Notes: generated from the letters alone by a model not told the origin. 64,000 bases of DNA from DALYJJ01 sp033763935 (GCA_033763935.1 JANRJO010000107.1:186001-250000); one strand, 5' to 3'. Positions 55,395 through 64,000 are shown, numbered from the stretch's first letter. Numbers and translations: made by a program.

Positions 55395-58112
55395 ATGCGA
55401 ATTGCCCTTGCCGCGGCTCTCAGCGTTACCGCGCTGTGCGCCCAGACGCCGACGATCGACATCAAGTACGAGAAATTTTCTCTGCCTAACGGCCTCACCG
55501 TTCTGGTACACGAGGACCGGAAGGCGCCGATTGTCGCCGTGAATATCTGGTATCACGTCGGGTCGAAAAACGAAAAGCCCGGCCGGACAGGCTTCGCTCA
55601 CCTCTTCGAACACCTGATGTTCAACGGGAGTGAAAACTTCAATCAAGACTACTTCAAGGCCCTCGAGAAGGTTGGCGCCACCGACCTCAACGGCACCACC
55701 AACGAAGACCGCACCAACTACTTCCAGAACGTTCCGACCAGCGCCTTGGATATGGTGCTTTGGCTCGAGTCGGACCGTATGGGCCACTTGTTGAAGGCCA
55801 TCACCCAGGAGAAACTCGACGAGCAACGCGGCGTGGTGCAGAACGAAAAGCGCCAGTTCGAGAACCAACCTTACGCGGTGGCCGAGGAGTTGACGATTAA
55901 ATCCACCTTTCCTGCCGCCCATCCGTACTCATGGTCCGTGATTGGGTCAATGGAGGACCTGAGCGCGGCGAAGTTGGAAGACGTTCACGAGTGGTTCAAG
56001 GCTTACTACGGGCCCCAGAACGCTGTGCTCGTGCTCGCCGGCGACATCGACCTCAAGACGGCGAAGGAGAAGGTGGAGAAGTATTTCGGCGCCATCCCGG
56101 CGGGACCTCCCGTGGCACGTCACAAGGCCTGGATCGCCAAGCGAGAAGGGTCGCAGAGGCAGGTGGTTGAAGACCGTGTCCCGCAGGCGCGGGTGCGCAA
56201 GGTCTGGAATACTCCCGAGTACACGGCTGCGGATGCCGACTACTTGCGTATCGTGAGCGCCGCGCTCGGCCAGGGGAAGTCGTCCCGCCTGTACAAGCGC
56301 CTCGTGTACTCGGACCAGACCGCGACTTCGGTCACCGTCTATATCGACTCCCGGGAGATCGGCAGCCAGTTTGTGATCGAGGCCACGGCGCGGCCCGGCG
56401 AGAGCCTTGCGAAGGTGGAAAAGGCATTGGACGAGGAACTGGCGAAGTTCCTGGAGACGGGACCGGACGCCGCCGAGCTTGACCGGATCAAGACGCAGTA
56501 CTATGCGGGTTTCGTGCGCGGCATCCAGCGCATTGGTGGATTCGGCGGCAAAAGCGATATTCTCGCCACCAACATGGTCTTTGCCTCAGACCCCGGGCAC
56601 TACAAAGTGCAGATGGACCGGGTACAGAAGGCGACGTCGAGTGACGTAAGGGCCGCGGCCAACCGCTGGCTCGGCGACGGGGTCTACGTCCTCGAGATCC
56701 ACCCGTTCGGGCAGTTCAAGGCGGCGGCCACGGACATTGATCGCACCAAACTCCCGGACGTGGGCGCGACGCCGGCCTTACGCATGCCGGCGCTCGAACG
56801 GCGAACCCTCTCGAACGGTATGAAGCTGGTTGTCGCCCAGCGGCATGAAACGCCGATCGTCAACTTTCAGCTCCTCGTCGACGCCGGCTTCGCGTCGGAC
56901 CAACTCGCCCTGCCCGGCACTGCCCGGCTCGCGATGGACCTTTTGGACGAAGGCACGAAGACGCGCAGTTCGCTGCAGATCAGCGAGGAACTCGACCGTT
57001 TGGGCGCCACCATCGGCTCAGGGTCCGACCTCGACTTCTCATTGGTAAACCTCTCGGCGCTCAAGCCTAATCTCGACCCGGCGCTTGCGCTCTGGGCGGA
57101 CGTGATTCTGAACCCCGCCTTCCCGCAAGCCGACTTTGAACGCTTGCGCAAGAACCTGGTCGCGGCAATTCAACGTGAGAAGGCCGAGCCGTTCTCCATG
57201 GGGATCCGCGTGCTCCCCGCGTTTCTGTACGGCCGCGATCACGCCTACGGCCAAGCCTTCTCCGGCTCGGGGACGGAAGCCACGGCGGCCAAGCTCACGC
57301 TCGACGCGATGCGCAGATTCCACGAGACGTGGTTTAAACCGAACAACGCTACGCTGATCGTCGTTGGCGACACGACCATAGCTGAGATCGCGCCGAAGCT
57401 CGAGAAGCTGTTCGCCGGCTGGAAGCAGGGGCCGGTTCCCAGGAAGAACGTCGCCAACGTGCCGATCAAGGAGTCGCCGGCTGTCTACATCATCGATAAG
57501 CCGGGCGCCATTCAGTCCGTGATCATGGCGGGGCAGGTGGCGCCACCCCGCTCCAATCCGCGGGAGATCGCCATCGAAACGATGAACACCGTGTTGGGCG
57601 GCGCCTTCGTCTCGCGGCTCAACATGAATCTGCGGGAGGACAAGCATTGGTCTTACGGCGCCGGCACCGCGATGCCCTCGGCCAAAGGGCAGCGCCCGTT
57701 CATTGCCTACGCGCCTGTGCAGAGCGACAAGACGAAGGAATCGATGACGGAGGTGCTCAAGGAACTCCGCGGCATCGTGCGCGATAAGCCGGTAGCGGAA
57801 GAAGAGCTCGGCATGGCCGTGGGCAACCAGACCCTGCGCCTTGCCGGCTCCCAGGAGACGGTGCAGGCGCTCCTCGGGGATATTAGCGAGATTGTTCGCT
57901 TCGATCTCGCCGACGATTATTACCTGACCTACGCGGATAAGGTCCGCGCCCTGAAGCGGGAGGATCTGAACGCGGCTGCCGAACGCGTGTTGCGTCCGGA
58001 CCGCATGGTCTGGATCGTCGTCGGCGATCGCGCCAAGATCGAACCAGGCATCAAGGAGCTGAACATCGGCCCGGTTACGGCCATCGATGCCGACGGCAAT
58101 CCGCTCCCCTGA
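55395..58112 (+). CDS. Secreted M16 family zinc protease (two-domain pitrilysin)
   Basis: A 905-residue exported protease with a signal ending 'ALCAQ'. The N-terminal M16 domain has the inverted zinc motif HLFEH at 69-73 and the downstream Glu segment 'VVQNEKRQFEN'. A second, non-catalytic M16 domain follows in the C-terminal half ('ERRTLSNGMKLVVAQRHETP', 'ARLAMDLLDEGTKTRS'). The two-domain form fits PqqL-like bacterial enzymes that cut peptides or unfolded proteins in the periplasm. It is followed 8 bases later by the APC permease gene. Confidence 0.95.
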   Translation: MRIALAAALSVTALCAQTPTIDIKYEKFSLPNGLTVLVHEDRKAPIVAVNIWYHVGSKNEKPGRTGFAHLFEHLMFNGSENFNQDYFKALEKVGATDLNGTTNEDRTNYFQNVPTSALDMVLWLESDRMGHLLKAITQEKLDEQRGVVQNEKRQFENQPYAVAEELTIKSTFPAAHPYSWSVIGSMEDLSAAKLEDVHEWFKAYYGPQNAVLVLAGDIDLKTAKEKVEKYFGAIPAGPPVARHKAWIAKREGSQRQVVEDRVPQARVRKVWNTPEYTAADADYLRIVSAALGQGKSSRLYKRLVYSDQTATSVTVYIDSREIGSQFVIEATARPGESLAKVEKALDEELAKFLETGPDAAELDRIKTQYYAGFVRGIQRIGGFGGKSDILATNMVFASDPGHYKVQMDRVQKATSSDVRAAANRWLGDGVYVLEIHPFGQFKAAATDIDRTKLPDVGATPALRMPALERRTLSNGMKLVVAQRHETPIVNFQLLVDAGFASDQLALPGTARLAMDLLDEGTKTRSSLQISEELDRLGATIGSGSDLDFSLVNLSALKPNLDPALALWADVILNPAFPQADFERLRKNLVAAIQREKAEPFSMGIRVLPAFLYGRDHAYGQAFSGSGTEATAAKLTLDAMRRFHETWFKPNNATLIVVGDTTIAEIAPKLEKLFAGWKQGPVPRKNVANVPIKESPAVYIIDKPGAIQSVIMAGQVAPPRSNPREIAIETMNTVLGGAFVSRLNMNLREDKHWSYGAGTAMPSAKGQRPFIAYAPVQSDKTKESMTEVLKELRGIVRDKPVAEEELGMAVGNQTLRLAGSQETVQALLGDISEIVRFDLADDYYLTYADKVRALKREDLNAAAERVLRPDRMVWIVVGDRAKIEPGIKELNIGPVTAIDADGNPLP

Positions 58113-58120
58113 GCCGCACT

Positions 58121-59434
58121 GTGGCTAGCGGGCCATCGCTCCTTCGTGTCATTGGGCCCGCCGGCCTCACAGCCATCGCCGTGAACGGCGTCATCGGCGC
58201 GGGGATCTTTGTCCTGCCCGCCACTGTGGCAGGCATTTTGGGCGAGGCAAGTCCACTCGCCTACGTCGTCGCGGGCGCCGCCGCAGTTCTTATCGCACTG
58301 TCCTTTGCGGAGGCCGGCAGCTACTTCGATCGTGCCGGCGGCCCCTACCTGTATGCGCGGGAGGCATTTGGCCCCTTCGTGGGATTCGAAGTCGGCTGGA
58401 TGTTCCTGCTCGGCCGCCTGGCGGGCGCCGCCGCTATCGCCAACGCGTTCGCCGCCTATCTTGGCTACGCCGACCCGGCGTTGTCCTTACCCGGTGCGCG
58501 CTCGATCGCGATCACAGCATCGATCACGGTCCTCGCGGCCATGAACTACGCCGGCGTCCGCTACGGTTCGCTTGTGGTCAACCTGCTTACCGGCGCCAAA
58601 CTGATACCGCTGCTGATCTTCGTCGCGGTGGGTCTCTTCTCCATTGACGTCCGTTCCGTTCTCCCCGCCGCGCCGCCTCCGCTCGCACCCCTGCGTGAGG
58701 CCTCTCTGGTTCTCCTGTTCGCCCTCGGAGGCTTCGAGTTCGCGAGCGTTCCGAGCGAAGAGGTGATCGGCTCCCGCCGCTACCTTCCGTACGCAACCGT
58801 AATCGCCATTGCCCTGAGCGTCACCTTGTGCCTGCTCATCCAGATCGTGTGTGTCGGCGCTCTTCCGAACCTCGCAGCCAGCGCCACACCCATTGCTTCG
58901 GCCGCCCAGCAATTCCTCGGTCCGGCCGGGGCGGCCTTGATGGCAGCCGCGGCGGTGTTCTCCACCACCGGTACGAACAGTACGATCCTCCTCATTGGCC
59001 CGCGCCTCCTCTATGCTTTGGCCGCCGGCGGCCAACTTCCCGAGCCGCTCGCGCGGATCCATCCGCGCTTCCGGACACCGCATGTCGCCGTGGTCGTGTT
59101 CGCGGCCGCTACGCTCGCCCTCGCGCTTTCCGGTACGTTCGTGACGCTGGCGGCTCTCAATGCCATTGCGCGGCTGCTCTACTCGCTCACCACCTGCGCT
59201 GCGGTTCCCATCCTTCGCCGTCGAACGCTGCCAGAGGTGCGCACTTTCACCCTTCCGTTCGGGTCCCTCTTCCCGATCCTTGGCATTCTGGCCTCCGCAT
59301 TCCTCCTTACTGGGATGAACCAAAGTCAGTTAGCCGTTGGGCTTGCGGGCCTCCTGACGGGAGCGGCATTGTACCTGTTGAGGCGGGGCTCGCCTCCTGT
59401 GAAGGTGGACCCTGAATTGCGTTCCCCTAATTGA
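58121..59434 (+). CDS. APC family amino acid permease
   Basis: A 437-residue membrane protein with about 12 helices. 'AVNGVIGAGIFVLPA' is the helix 1 substrate motif (GxGIF form), followed by 'AGGPYLYAREAFGPFVGFEVGW' in two parts and 'FALGGFEF'. It probably imports amino acids, including peptidase products from the adjacent M16 protease. GTG start at 58121 with weak ribosome signals. Specific substrate unknown. Confidence 0.92.
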   Translation: MASGPSLLRVIGPAGLTAIAVNGVIGAGIFVLPATVAGILGEASPLAYVVAGAAAVLIALSFAEAGSYFDRAGGPYLYAREAFGPFVGFEVGWMFLLGRLAGAAAIANAFAAYLGYADPALSLPGARSIAITASITVLAAMNYAGVRYGSLVVNLLTGAKLIPLLIFVAVGLFSIDVRSVLPAAPPPLAPLREASLVLLFALGGFEFASVPSEEVIGSRRYLPYATVIAIALSVTLCLLIQIVCVGALPNLAASATPIASAAQQFLGPAGAALMAAAAVFSTTGTNSTILLIGPRLLYALAAGGQLPEPLARIHPRFRTPHVAVVVFAAATLALALSGTFVTLAALNAIARLLYSLTTCAAVPILRRRTLPEVRTFTLPFGSLFPILGILASAFLLTGMNQSQLAVGLAGLLTGAALYLLRRGSPPVKVDPELRSPN

Positions 59435-59458
59435 AAGCAGTCGGCGGTCCGATATAAT
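59431..59458 (+). promoter_or_regulatory. Promoter upstream of the metzincin-like gene
   Basis: TTGAAA at 59431-59436 and TATAAT at 59453-59458 are separated by 16 bases, the best sigma-70-like match in the window. The start codon lies 40 bases after the -10. The -35 begins inside the stop codon of the APC permease gene. Confidence 0.65.
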
Positions 59459-59498
59459 TCTTAGTGCGACGCCTCGTATTCGCGCGCGCGGAGGTCAT

Positions 59499-60107
59499 GT
59501 GTACCTTCACCGGATTCTGATCACAAGCCTTGTCGCTCTCGTCCTTTCGGTCTTCGCCCCATCCGCCTTTGCGGAGACACGGGCACAGCGTTCGCCCGTC
59601 ACGCTGCTGGTGGAGTTCGATCAGCCTTACTCGGAGATCAGCTACCTCGAGATGCAGCGCGAACTCGAGAACGTCCTCCGCCCCGCCGGCGTCCGGCTCA
59701 ATTTCAAGTTGAAATCGGAGATGGCCCAGGGTGAGTCGTTTGACGATCTGGTCCTGGTTCGTTTCCGGGGAAACTGCAAACTCGACCATTACCCCATCGT
59801 CTTCGACGAGCGGGGCCCGCTCGCCTATTCGCTTACGGTAGAGGGCGAAGTTCAGCCCTACAGCGTCGTGCGCTGCGACCATGTCCGCAAGTCCGTCCGC
59901 TCAGCGATGTTCGGTGGAGACCATGCCCGTGCCGACCGCTTGATGGGCCGCGCCCTCGGGCGCGTGGTCGCTCACGAGCTGTATCACATCGTCGGAAGGA
60001 CGCATGACCACGGGAAGGAAGGCATCGCACGAAAAGGCCTCTCCGGCAAGGCGCTGATCTCCGACAGACTCGAGTTCGACACTGAGGACGCCGCGCGCAT
60101 AAAATAG
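59499..60107 (+). CDS. Small secreted protein with HExxHxxGxxH zinc motif
   Basis: A 202-residue exported protein. The signal peptide ends 'PSAFAE'. The C-terminal third has H159-E160-x-x-H163-x-x-G166-x-x-H169, the extended metzincin zinc signature (HELYHIVGRTH), followed by D170-H171. No methionine follows, so the Met-turn that supports the zinc site in known metzincins is missing, and only 33 residues remain after the motif. Cysteines C93 and C126 could pair outside the cell. GTG at 59499 has GGAGG 4 bases upstream. A creatininase-like gene begins 8 bases downstream. It may be a minimal protease or a non-catalytic zinc protein. The gene itself is well supported and the activity is inference. 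Confidence 0.8.
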   Translation: MYLHRILITSLVALVLSVFAPSAFAETRAQRSPVTLLVEFDQPYSEISYLEMQRELENVLRPAGVRLNFKLKSEMAQGESFDDLVLVRFRGNCKLDHYPIVFDERGPLAYSLTVEGEVQPYSVVRCDHVRKSVRSAMFGGDHARADRLMGRALGRVVAHELYHIVGRTHDHGKEGIARKGLSGKALISDRLEFDTEDAARIK

Positions 60108-60115
60108 CCTCTCCC

Positions 60116-60925
60116 ATGAGGCTGATAATTCCCTTGCTCCTGACGGGCGCCGTCCTCACCGCCCAGGAACCGCCCACCCGAGAGCTGAACGACCTGAACT
60201 GGATGGACTTTCGGGCCGCTGTTCCGGCCCGGATTCAGACCGTACTCCTTCCCACCGGCACCCTGGAGGCCCACGGCGTCGTCAACAACGGGGCCGATAA
60301 CACCGCGCCCGAGGCGATTGCCAGGGCCCTGGCTCCGCGGCTAAACGCCATGATCGCCCCCACCTTGAACTACGGCGTCACCGGCAGCCTTGACGCGTAC
60401 GCCGGAGGCTTCTCGATCTCCGAGCCCGCTTACCGGGCGTTCGTCGGTGACATCCTCGCCGGCCTCGCGCGGAACGGCTTCCGCAACCTCGTGATCATCA
60501 ACGGACACGGTGGCCCGCAGACGGCGATTCTTAACGAGGTGGCGGAGAAGGCGGGACGCGAGCATCGTGTGCGCACTCTCGTCGTGAACTGGTGGTCCTA
60601 CTGTTCCGACATCACGCTGCGCATCTTCGGCGAGGACGGCGGCCACGCGGGATGGAACGAGAACGCCTTCATTCAGGCCGTCAACCCGAAACTCGTCCGG
60701 CGTGAGCTCTACAACGACGCTCTCGCGCTGCCACGGCCACCCGCCGGCGCCTGGTCCGCCTATCCGTTTCCGGCGTCCATCATCCTCTACCAGCCCAACC
60801 AGGGTTACGTTAAGTTCGACGACGGAAAGGCGAAGGCTTACTTCTTGGCGGTGGTCGATAAGGTCGGCACCCTAGTTGAGGATGTCGTGAAACGCTGGGA
60901 TCAGGCTCGCATCTTCCAGCCCTGA
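60116..60925 (+). CDS. Secreted creatininase-family protein
   Basis: A 269-residue protein with a signal peptide ending 'AVLTAQ' and the creatininase/amidohydrolase fold: 'LLPTGTLEAHGVVNNGADN' (metal Glu/His/Asp region), 'VIINGHGGPQTAILN' and 'DGGHAGWNENA' (metal Glu). Most family members are cytoplasmic (creatininase, MftE, ArfB); export is unusual. No creatine or mycofactocin genes are near. It probably hydrolyses an amide bond outside the cytoplasm. It follows the metzincin-like gene by 8 bases, so the two are likely co-transcribed. Confidence 0.88.
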   Translation: MRLIIPLLLTGAVLTAQEPPTRELNDLNWMDFRAAVPARIQTVLLPTGTLEAHGVVNNGADNTAPEAIARALAPRLNAMIAPTLNYGVTGSLDAYAGGFSISEPAYRAFVGDILAGLARNGFRNLVIINGHGGPQTAILNEVAEKAGREHRVRTLVVNWWSYCSDITLRIFGEDGGHAGWNENAFIQAVNPKLVRRELYNDALALPRPPAGAWSAYPFPASIILYQPNQGYVKFDDGKAKAYFLAVVDKVGTLVEDVVKRWDQARIFQP

Positions 60926-60965
60926 GTCGCCGGCTCTTGCCGGGCTGGCGGATGCCGATAAGCCT

Positions 60966-60971
60966 TACAGT
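60966..60971 (+). promoter_or_regulatory. Putative -10 element of the hybrid kinase gene, likely leaderless start
   Basis: TACAGT ends 5 bases before the ATG at 60977. No Shine-Dalgarno is present. Confidence 0.35.
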
Positions 60972-60976
60972 TCTCT

Positions 60977-63031
60977 ATGCGGCGTCGGATCTGCCACTCG
61001 GCTCTCGTGCTCGCCGGACTGTCCCTCTGGGCGGTCTTCCGTTGGTCCACGCCAGCCGCGCCGCCCATTCGCGAGTACCGTATCGGCGCCGACCATGCTC
61101 CTCCTTATCATTCACTTCTACCGGACGGGCGGGTGGAAGGCCTGTTGTTCGACATCATGAACGCTGCCGCAGCCCAGGCCGGCATCCGCCTCCGCTGGGT
61201 GCCCTGGCGTGGCCGGATTGACGAAGCTTTCGCGCAGCGGGCAGTCGACCTCTGGCCCGGCGTCACCCCCAATCCAAAGCGCCTGCGATACGCACGATTC
61301 TCGGAGCCCTGGCTAACGAACGATTTCGTTCTGATCAGTGCCGGCTCCCGGCCGCGGTCAGTGGAGGGCTGGAACGGAAGTCGTGTCGCCGTTCGGTCCG
61401 GACCGTTCCTCGATCAGGTCATTCGCACGCGGTTTCCGAGATCGCCTGTTCTTCACACGTCCCTGCGGGAAGATGCGATACAGGCAGTGTGTGACGGCAG
61501 GGCAGCGGTTGCCCTGAGCGAGGCGCGCTTCCTCGACGTTGCTCTCCTGAAACGACCCGCGGGCTGTGAAGGGGCACGGTTCCACCTCCAGATGTTACCG
61601 GGCGTTACCTCTGAGCTGAGAATCATGGCTACGCCGGAGGCAGCAGCGGCGGCCATCCTGATACGAAGGCAGATTGACGAACTCCTGTCCAACGGTACCT
61701 TCGCCACCATCCATGAGCGCTGGTCGGCCTTCTCCACTACCGACACCCGGCTCATCTCCCGTCTCGCGGACGCTCGACGCCGCAATCGCATTTATCTGGT
61801 CATTCTCATTTCCGCTTCCCTCGCCCTCCCCGTCTTCGTTCTCCTCTACGTCCGTGCCAACCACGCCAACCGCAGAGCCGAGGAGGCCCGCACCTCCGCG
61901 GAACGCGCCAACGCCGCCAAGAGCGACTTCCTGGCGAAGATGAGCCATGAGATCCGGACACCGCTCAACGGCGTCATCGGGCTCACCGAGCTGGTGCTCA
62001 CGTCGCCTCTCTCTCCGCCCGTGCGCCGCGATCTCGAGATCGTCAAGTCCTCCGCCACCGAGCTTCTCGATATTCTTTCTAACGTCCTCGACCTGTCGAA
62101 GATCGAGGCGGGCCGGCTGCGCGTGGAAACCACGGTCTTCGACCTCCGGCAATTGCTCGATGACGTTCTCTCGACCTTCTCCGGGCGCGCGGCCGAGAGG
62201 GGAATCGCCGCCAGCGTCGACATGAAACCCGGTCTCCATCGCTGGTACGCCGGCGACCCCGTGCGCCTCCGCCAGATCCTCGCCAACTACGTCAGCAACG
62301 CGCTGAAGTTCAGCGATCGCGGGTCGGTCCGCATCGTTGTGACGCCCGTCCCCGAGTGCCGTCTCCGGATCTCGGTCGTCGACACCGGCATCGGAGTGCC
62401 GGAAGACAAGCGGGAGTGTCTGTTCCAGGAGTTCAGCCAGGTAGACAGCGGCATGTCGCGCCGGTACGGCGGTACAGGTTTAGGACTGGCCATCTCCCGA
62501 CAGTTAGCGGGCTTGCTCGGCGGCGACGCGGGATACGCTCCGAACGAACCCTGCGGCTCGGTCTTCTGGGTAGAACTGCCGGTCAATCCCGAGGCTCCCC
62601 CGCCCGCTCCTCCTCCGGTGGCCACTGAACCTCCACTCGTGGTTCATCCCTTTGAGGGCGCGCGCGTGCTCCTGGCAGAGGACAACAGCGTGAACCGCCT
62701 CCTGGCCACCCGGCTGCTGACCGGCTTCGGCTGCTGTGTGGACGCGGCCGTGAACGGGAAGGAGGCCGTCAGCCTTGCCGAAGCGGGCCGCTATGACCTC
62801 ATCCTGATGGATTGCCAAATGCCCGAACTGGACGGATACGAAGCAACTACTCAGCTCCGGCGGTCGGGCAGTACGACGCCCATTGTCGCCCTGACTGCGC
62901 ACGCGCTCGCCGGCGACCGCGAGCGCTGCCTCTCGGCGGGCATGAATGATTATCTGACCAAGCCGCTGAGCGTCGCTGCCCTCCTGTCCACGCTTTCGCG
63001 GCACCTGACGGCGTCGGCCACTCGCGCCTGA
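60977..63031 (+). CDS. Hybrid sensor histidine kinase with periplasmic solute-binding sensor and receiver domain
   Basis: A 684-residue protein. An N-terminal signal/anchor is followed by one type-3 solute-binding domain (about 30-255: 'YRIGADHAPPYHSL', 'RYARFSEPW'). A membrane helix (about 275-295), a short coiled coil, and HisKA follow, with the phospho-acceptor H324 in 'MSHEIRTPLNG'. HATPase_c comes next ('NYVSNALKFSD', 'DTGIGVPED', 'GGTGLGLAIS'), then a receiver domain with phospho-acceptor D612 ('LILMDCQMPELDG'). This resembles BvgS/EvgS sensors without the HPt domain. No response regulator with an output domain is adjacent, so the signal must leave through a remote partner. Confidence 0.93.
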   Translation: MRRRICHSALVLAGLSLWAVFRWSTPAAPPIREYRIGADHAPPYHSLLPDGRVEGLLFDIMNAAAAQAGIRLRWVPWRGRIDEAFAQRAVDLWPGVTPNPKRLRYARFSEPWLTNDFVLISAGSRPRSVEGWNGSRVAVRSGPFLDQVIRTRFPRSPVLHTSLREDAIQAVCDGRAAVALSEARFLDVALLKRPAGCEGARFHLQMLPGVTSELRIMATPEAAAAAILIRRQIDELLSNGTFATIHERWSAFSTTDTRLISRLADARRRNRIYLVILISASLALPVFVLLYVRANHANRRAEEARTSAERANAAKSDFLAKMSHEIRTPLNGVIGLTELVLTSPLSPPVRRDLEIVKSSATELLDILSNVLDLSKIEAGRLRVETTVFDLRQLLDDVLSTFSGRAAERGIAASVDMKPGLHRWYAGDPVRLRQILANYVSNALKFSDRGSVRIVVTPVPECRLRISVVDTGIGVPEDKRECLFQEFSQVDSGMSRRYGGTGLGLAISRQLAGLLGGDAGYAPNEPCGSVFWVELPVNPEAPPPAPPPVATEPPLVVHPFEGARVLLAEDNSVNRLLATRLLTGFGCCVDAAVNGKEAVSLAEAGRYDLILMDCQMPELDGYEATTQLRRSGSTTPIVALTAHALAGDRERCLSAGMNDYLTKPLSVAALLSTLSRHLTASATRA

Positions 63032-63044
63032 CCCGTCTCGCCGG

Positions 63045-64000
63045 CTAAGCCGCCACCATGGTGCGGACGCGCTGTGCCAGTTCGGCGCCGATCGCCAGGG
63101 AGGCGGTCGCCGCCGGGCTCGGGGCGTTCAGCACGTGGAGGGCGGCCGGCGCCTCCGCAAAACGGAAATCCTGCACCACGCCCCCGTCCGGCTCCAGCGC
63201 CTGGGCGCGCACCCCCGCGCCGCCCGGCGCCAGGTCCCCTATGCGAATGTCCGGGACCAACCGCTGCAGCGATTCACAGAACCGCCGTTTGCTGAACGAC
63301 CGCACCATCTCTTGCGCGCACATCCGCGGATATCGCGACAGGAACCGCCACAGCCCGCTGTAGGTCAACGCGTCCGCCAGGTCCCCCACCGATACGTCTG
63401 TCTTCCGGTATCCCTCTCGTGCAAAGGCCAACACGGCGTTCGGACCGGCCTCGACGCCGCCGTGAATCATCCTCGTGAAGTGCACGCCGAGGAAGGGAAA
63501 GCGCTGGTCGGGCACCGGGTAGATCAGGTGCCGCACCAAGGACTCGCGTTCGGGCCGGATCTGGTAATACTCGCCGCGAAACGGCACGATGCGCAGTTCA
63601 CGGCGGCGGCCCGTCATCTCGCTCACCCGATCGCTGTGCAGACCCGCACAGTTCAGCACGAAGTCGCCGGGAAAATCGCCCGCCGCGCTTTCCGCCACCC
63701 ACCCTTTTCCAGTCCGGCGCATTCCGCGCACCCGGGCGCCCGTCACCAGCCGGCTGCCGCGACACTCCAGGAGGCGGATGATCGCCGCGCACACGGCGGC
63801 GTAGTCCACAATCCCCTCCTGCGGAACCAGCAAGCCGGCCACTCCGCCCACGTGCGGCTCCCGCTCGCGCATCTCCTCTCGGGTCATCCACCGCAGTCCC
63901 TCGAGGCCATTCGCTCTGCCGCGCTCCTCCAGGTCCTTGAGTCGCGGGATCTCCTCTTCGTCCGCCGCTACCACCAGCTTTCCGCAGATTTCGTGCTTGA
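63045..64000 (-). CDS. lhgO: L-2-hydroxyglutarate oxidase (N-terminus missing)
   Basis: The reading frame runs off the right edge, so the N-terminal FAD-binding motif is outside the window; about 318 residues are visible. The visible part begins 'KHEICGKLVVAADEEEIPRL' and includes 'LVPQEGIVDYAAV', 'NCAGLHSDRVSEMTG', 'FRGEYYQI' and 'LIYPVPDQRFPFLGVHFTRM', as in LhgO-type FAD oxidases. The C-terminal third keeps 'GPNAVLAFAREGY' and 'GAGVRAQA'. The enzyme oxidises L-2-hydroxyglutarate to 2-oxoglutarate, clearing a by-product of 2-oxoglutarate metabolism. Its stop is 14 bases from the convergent kinase stop. Confidence 0.93.
   Translation of the reverse strand, partial: KHEICGKLVVAADEEEIPRLKDLEERGRANGLEGLRWMTREEMREREPHVGGVAGLLVPQEGIVDYAAVCAAIIRLLECRGSRLVTGARVRGMRRTGKGWVAESAAGDFPGDFVLNCAGLHSDRVSEMTGRRRELRIVPFRGEYYQIRPERESLVRHLIYPVPDQRFPFLGVHFTRMIHGGVEAGPNAVLAFAREGYRKTDVSVGDLADALTYSGLWRFLSRYPRMCAQEMVRSFSKRRFCESLQRLVPDIRIGDLAPGGAGVRAQALEPDGGVVQDFRFAEAPAALHVLNAPSPAATASLAIGAELAQRVRTMVAA

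Noticed and set aside
60930..60943. CCGGC-TCTT-GCCGG hairpin after the creatininase-like gene
   Set aside because: The stem is only five pairs with no T-run, too weak to call a terminator in this base composition.

Overview
The window reads as chromosomal DNA of a GC-rich Acidobacteriota, most likely of the Solibacter/Bryobacter group. The main markers are a secreted protein with the Solibacter-type TIGR03437 C-terminal domain (7254-8090), a VWFA-related protein of the acidobacterial TIGR03436 kind (20553-21662), a DUF1549/DUF1501 pair, a tricorn-like protease, and many secreted proteins whose signal peptides end in A-Q. This assignment is inferred from protein families recognised by eye. No rRNA, tRNA, CRISPR array, insertion sequence or prophage was seen. 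Coding density is very high and no gap exceeds about 150 bases.

Layout. 1-9900: edge of a JAMM/MPN-like gene, a glycine-zipper lipoprotein, a fused 2-oxoglutarate dehydrogenase (E2+E1 in one chain), a DUF4126 membrane protein, a lone flagellar hook gene flgE, the TIGR03437 protein, a second glycine-zipper-like protein and a membrane-anchored degenerate GGDEF protein. 9893-18337 (minus): pyrR-pyrB-pyrC, a UPF0182 membrane protein and a copper ATPase with four metal-binding domains. 18384-21662: moeA-moaC-mogA and the VWA protein. 21783-26579: clpS, a Nudix hydrolase and a radical SAM protein (minus), an IscU-like scaffold and LOG-family protein (plus), then hemerythrin-purC-cvpA (minus). 26616-34441: MFS exporter, CsbD, M2 dipeptidase, tricorn-like protease, AI-2E-type permease. 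34475-42407: Gfo/Idh/MocA oxidoreductase, a small membrane protein, and a TolC-adaptor-RND-DUF2892 efflux operon divergent from osmC. 42396-45259: the cyclic-di-AMP/cell-wall operon cdaA-cdaR-glmM. 45327-52025: sugar isomerase/epimerase, DUF1549-DUF1501 pair, membrane protein, glycine-zipper protein, WG-repeat protein. 52077-59434: biotin carboxylase, biotin carrier, DnaC-like ATPase, DinB-like protein, M16 protease, APC permease. 59499-64000: a small secreted protein with a metzincin-like zinc motif, a secreted creatininase-family protein, a hybrid sensor kinase with a periplasmic solute-binding sensor, and the edge of an L-2-hydroxyglutarate oxidase gene.

Functionally this is mostly core metabolism (TCA cycle, pyrimidine, purine, molybdopterin, cell-wall precursor) mixed with secreted peptidases (M2, tricorn-like, M16) and exporters that suit a heterotrophic soil bacterium. 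The most distinctive items are the HExxHxxGxxH protein at 59499, the symmetric divergent promoter/operator between tolC and osmC, the DnaC-like gene inside a biotin-carboxylase operon, the four-HMA CopA, and a repeated -10 signature placed 5-7 bases before start codons that lack a Shine-Dalgarno sequence, suggesting leaderless mRNAs. No clearly new multi-gene system is evident. Most start codons were chosen from Shine-Dalgarno position and family N-termini.
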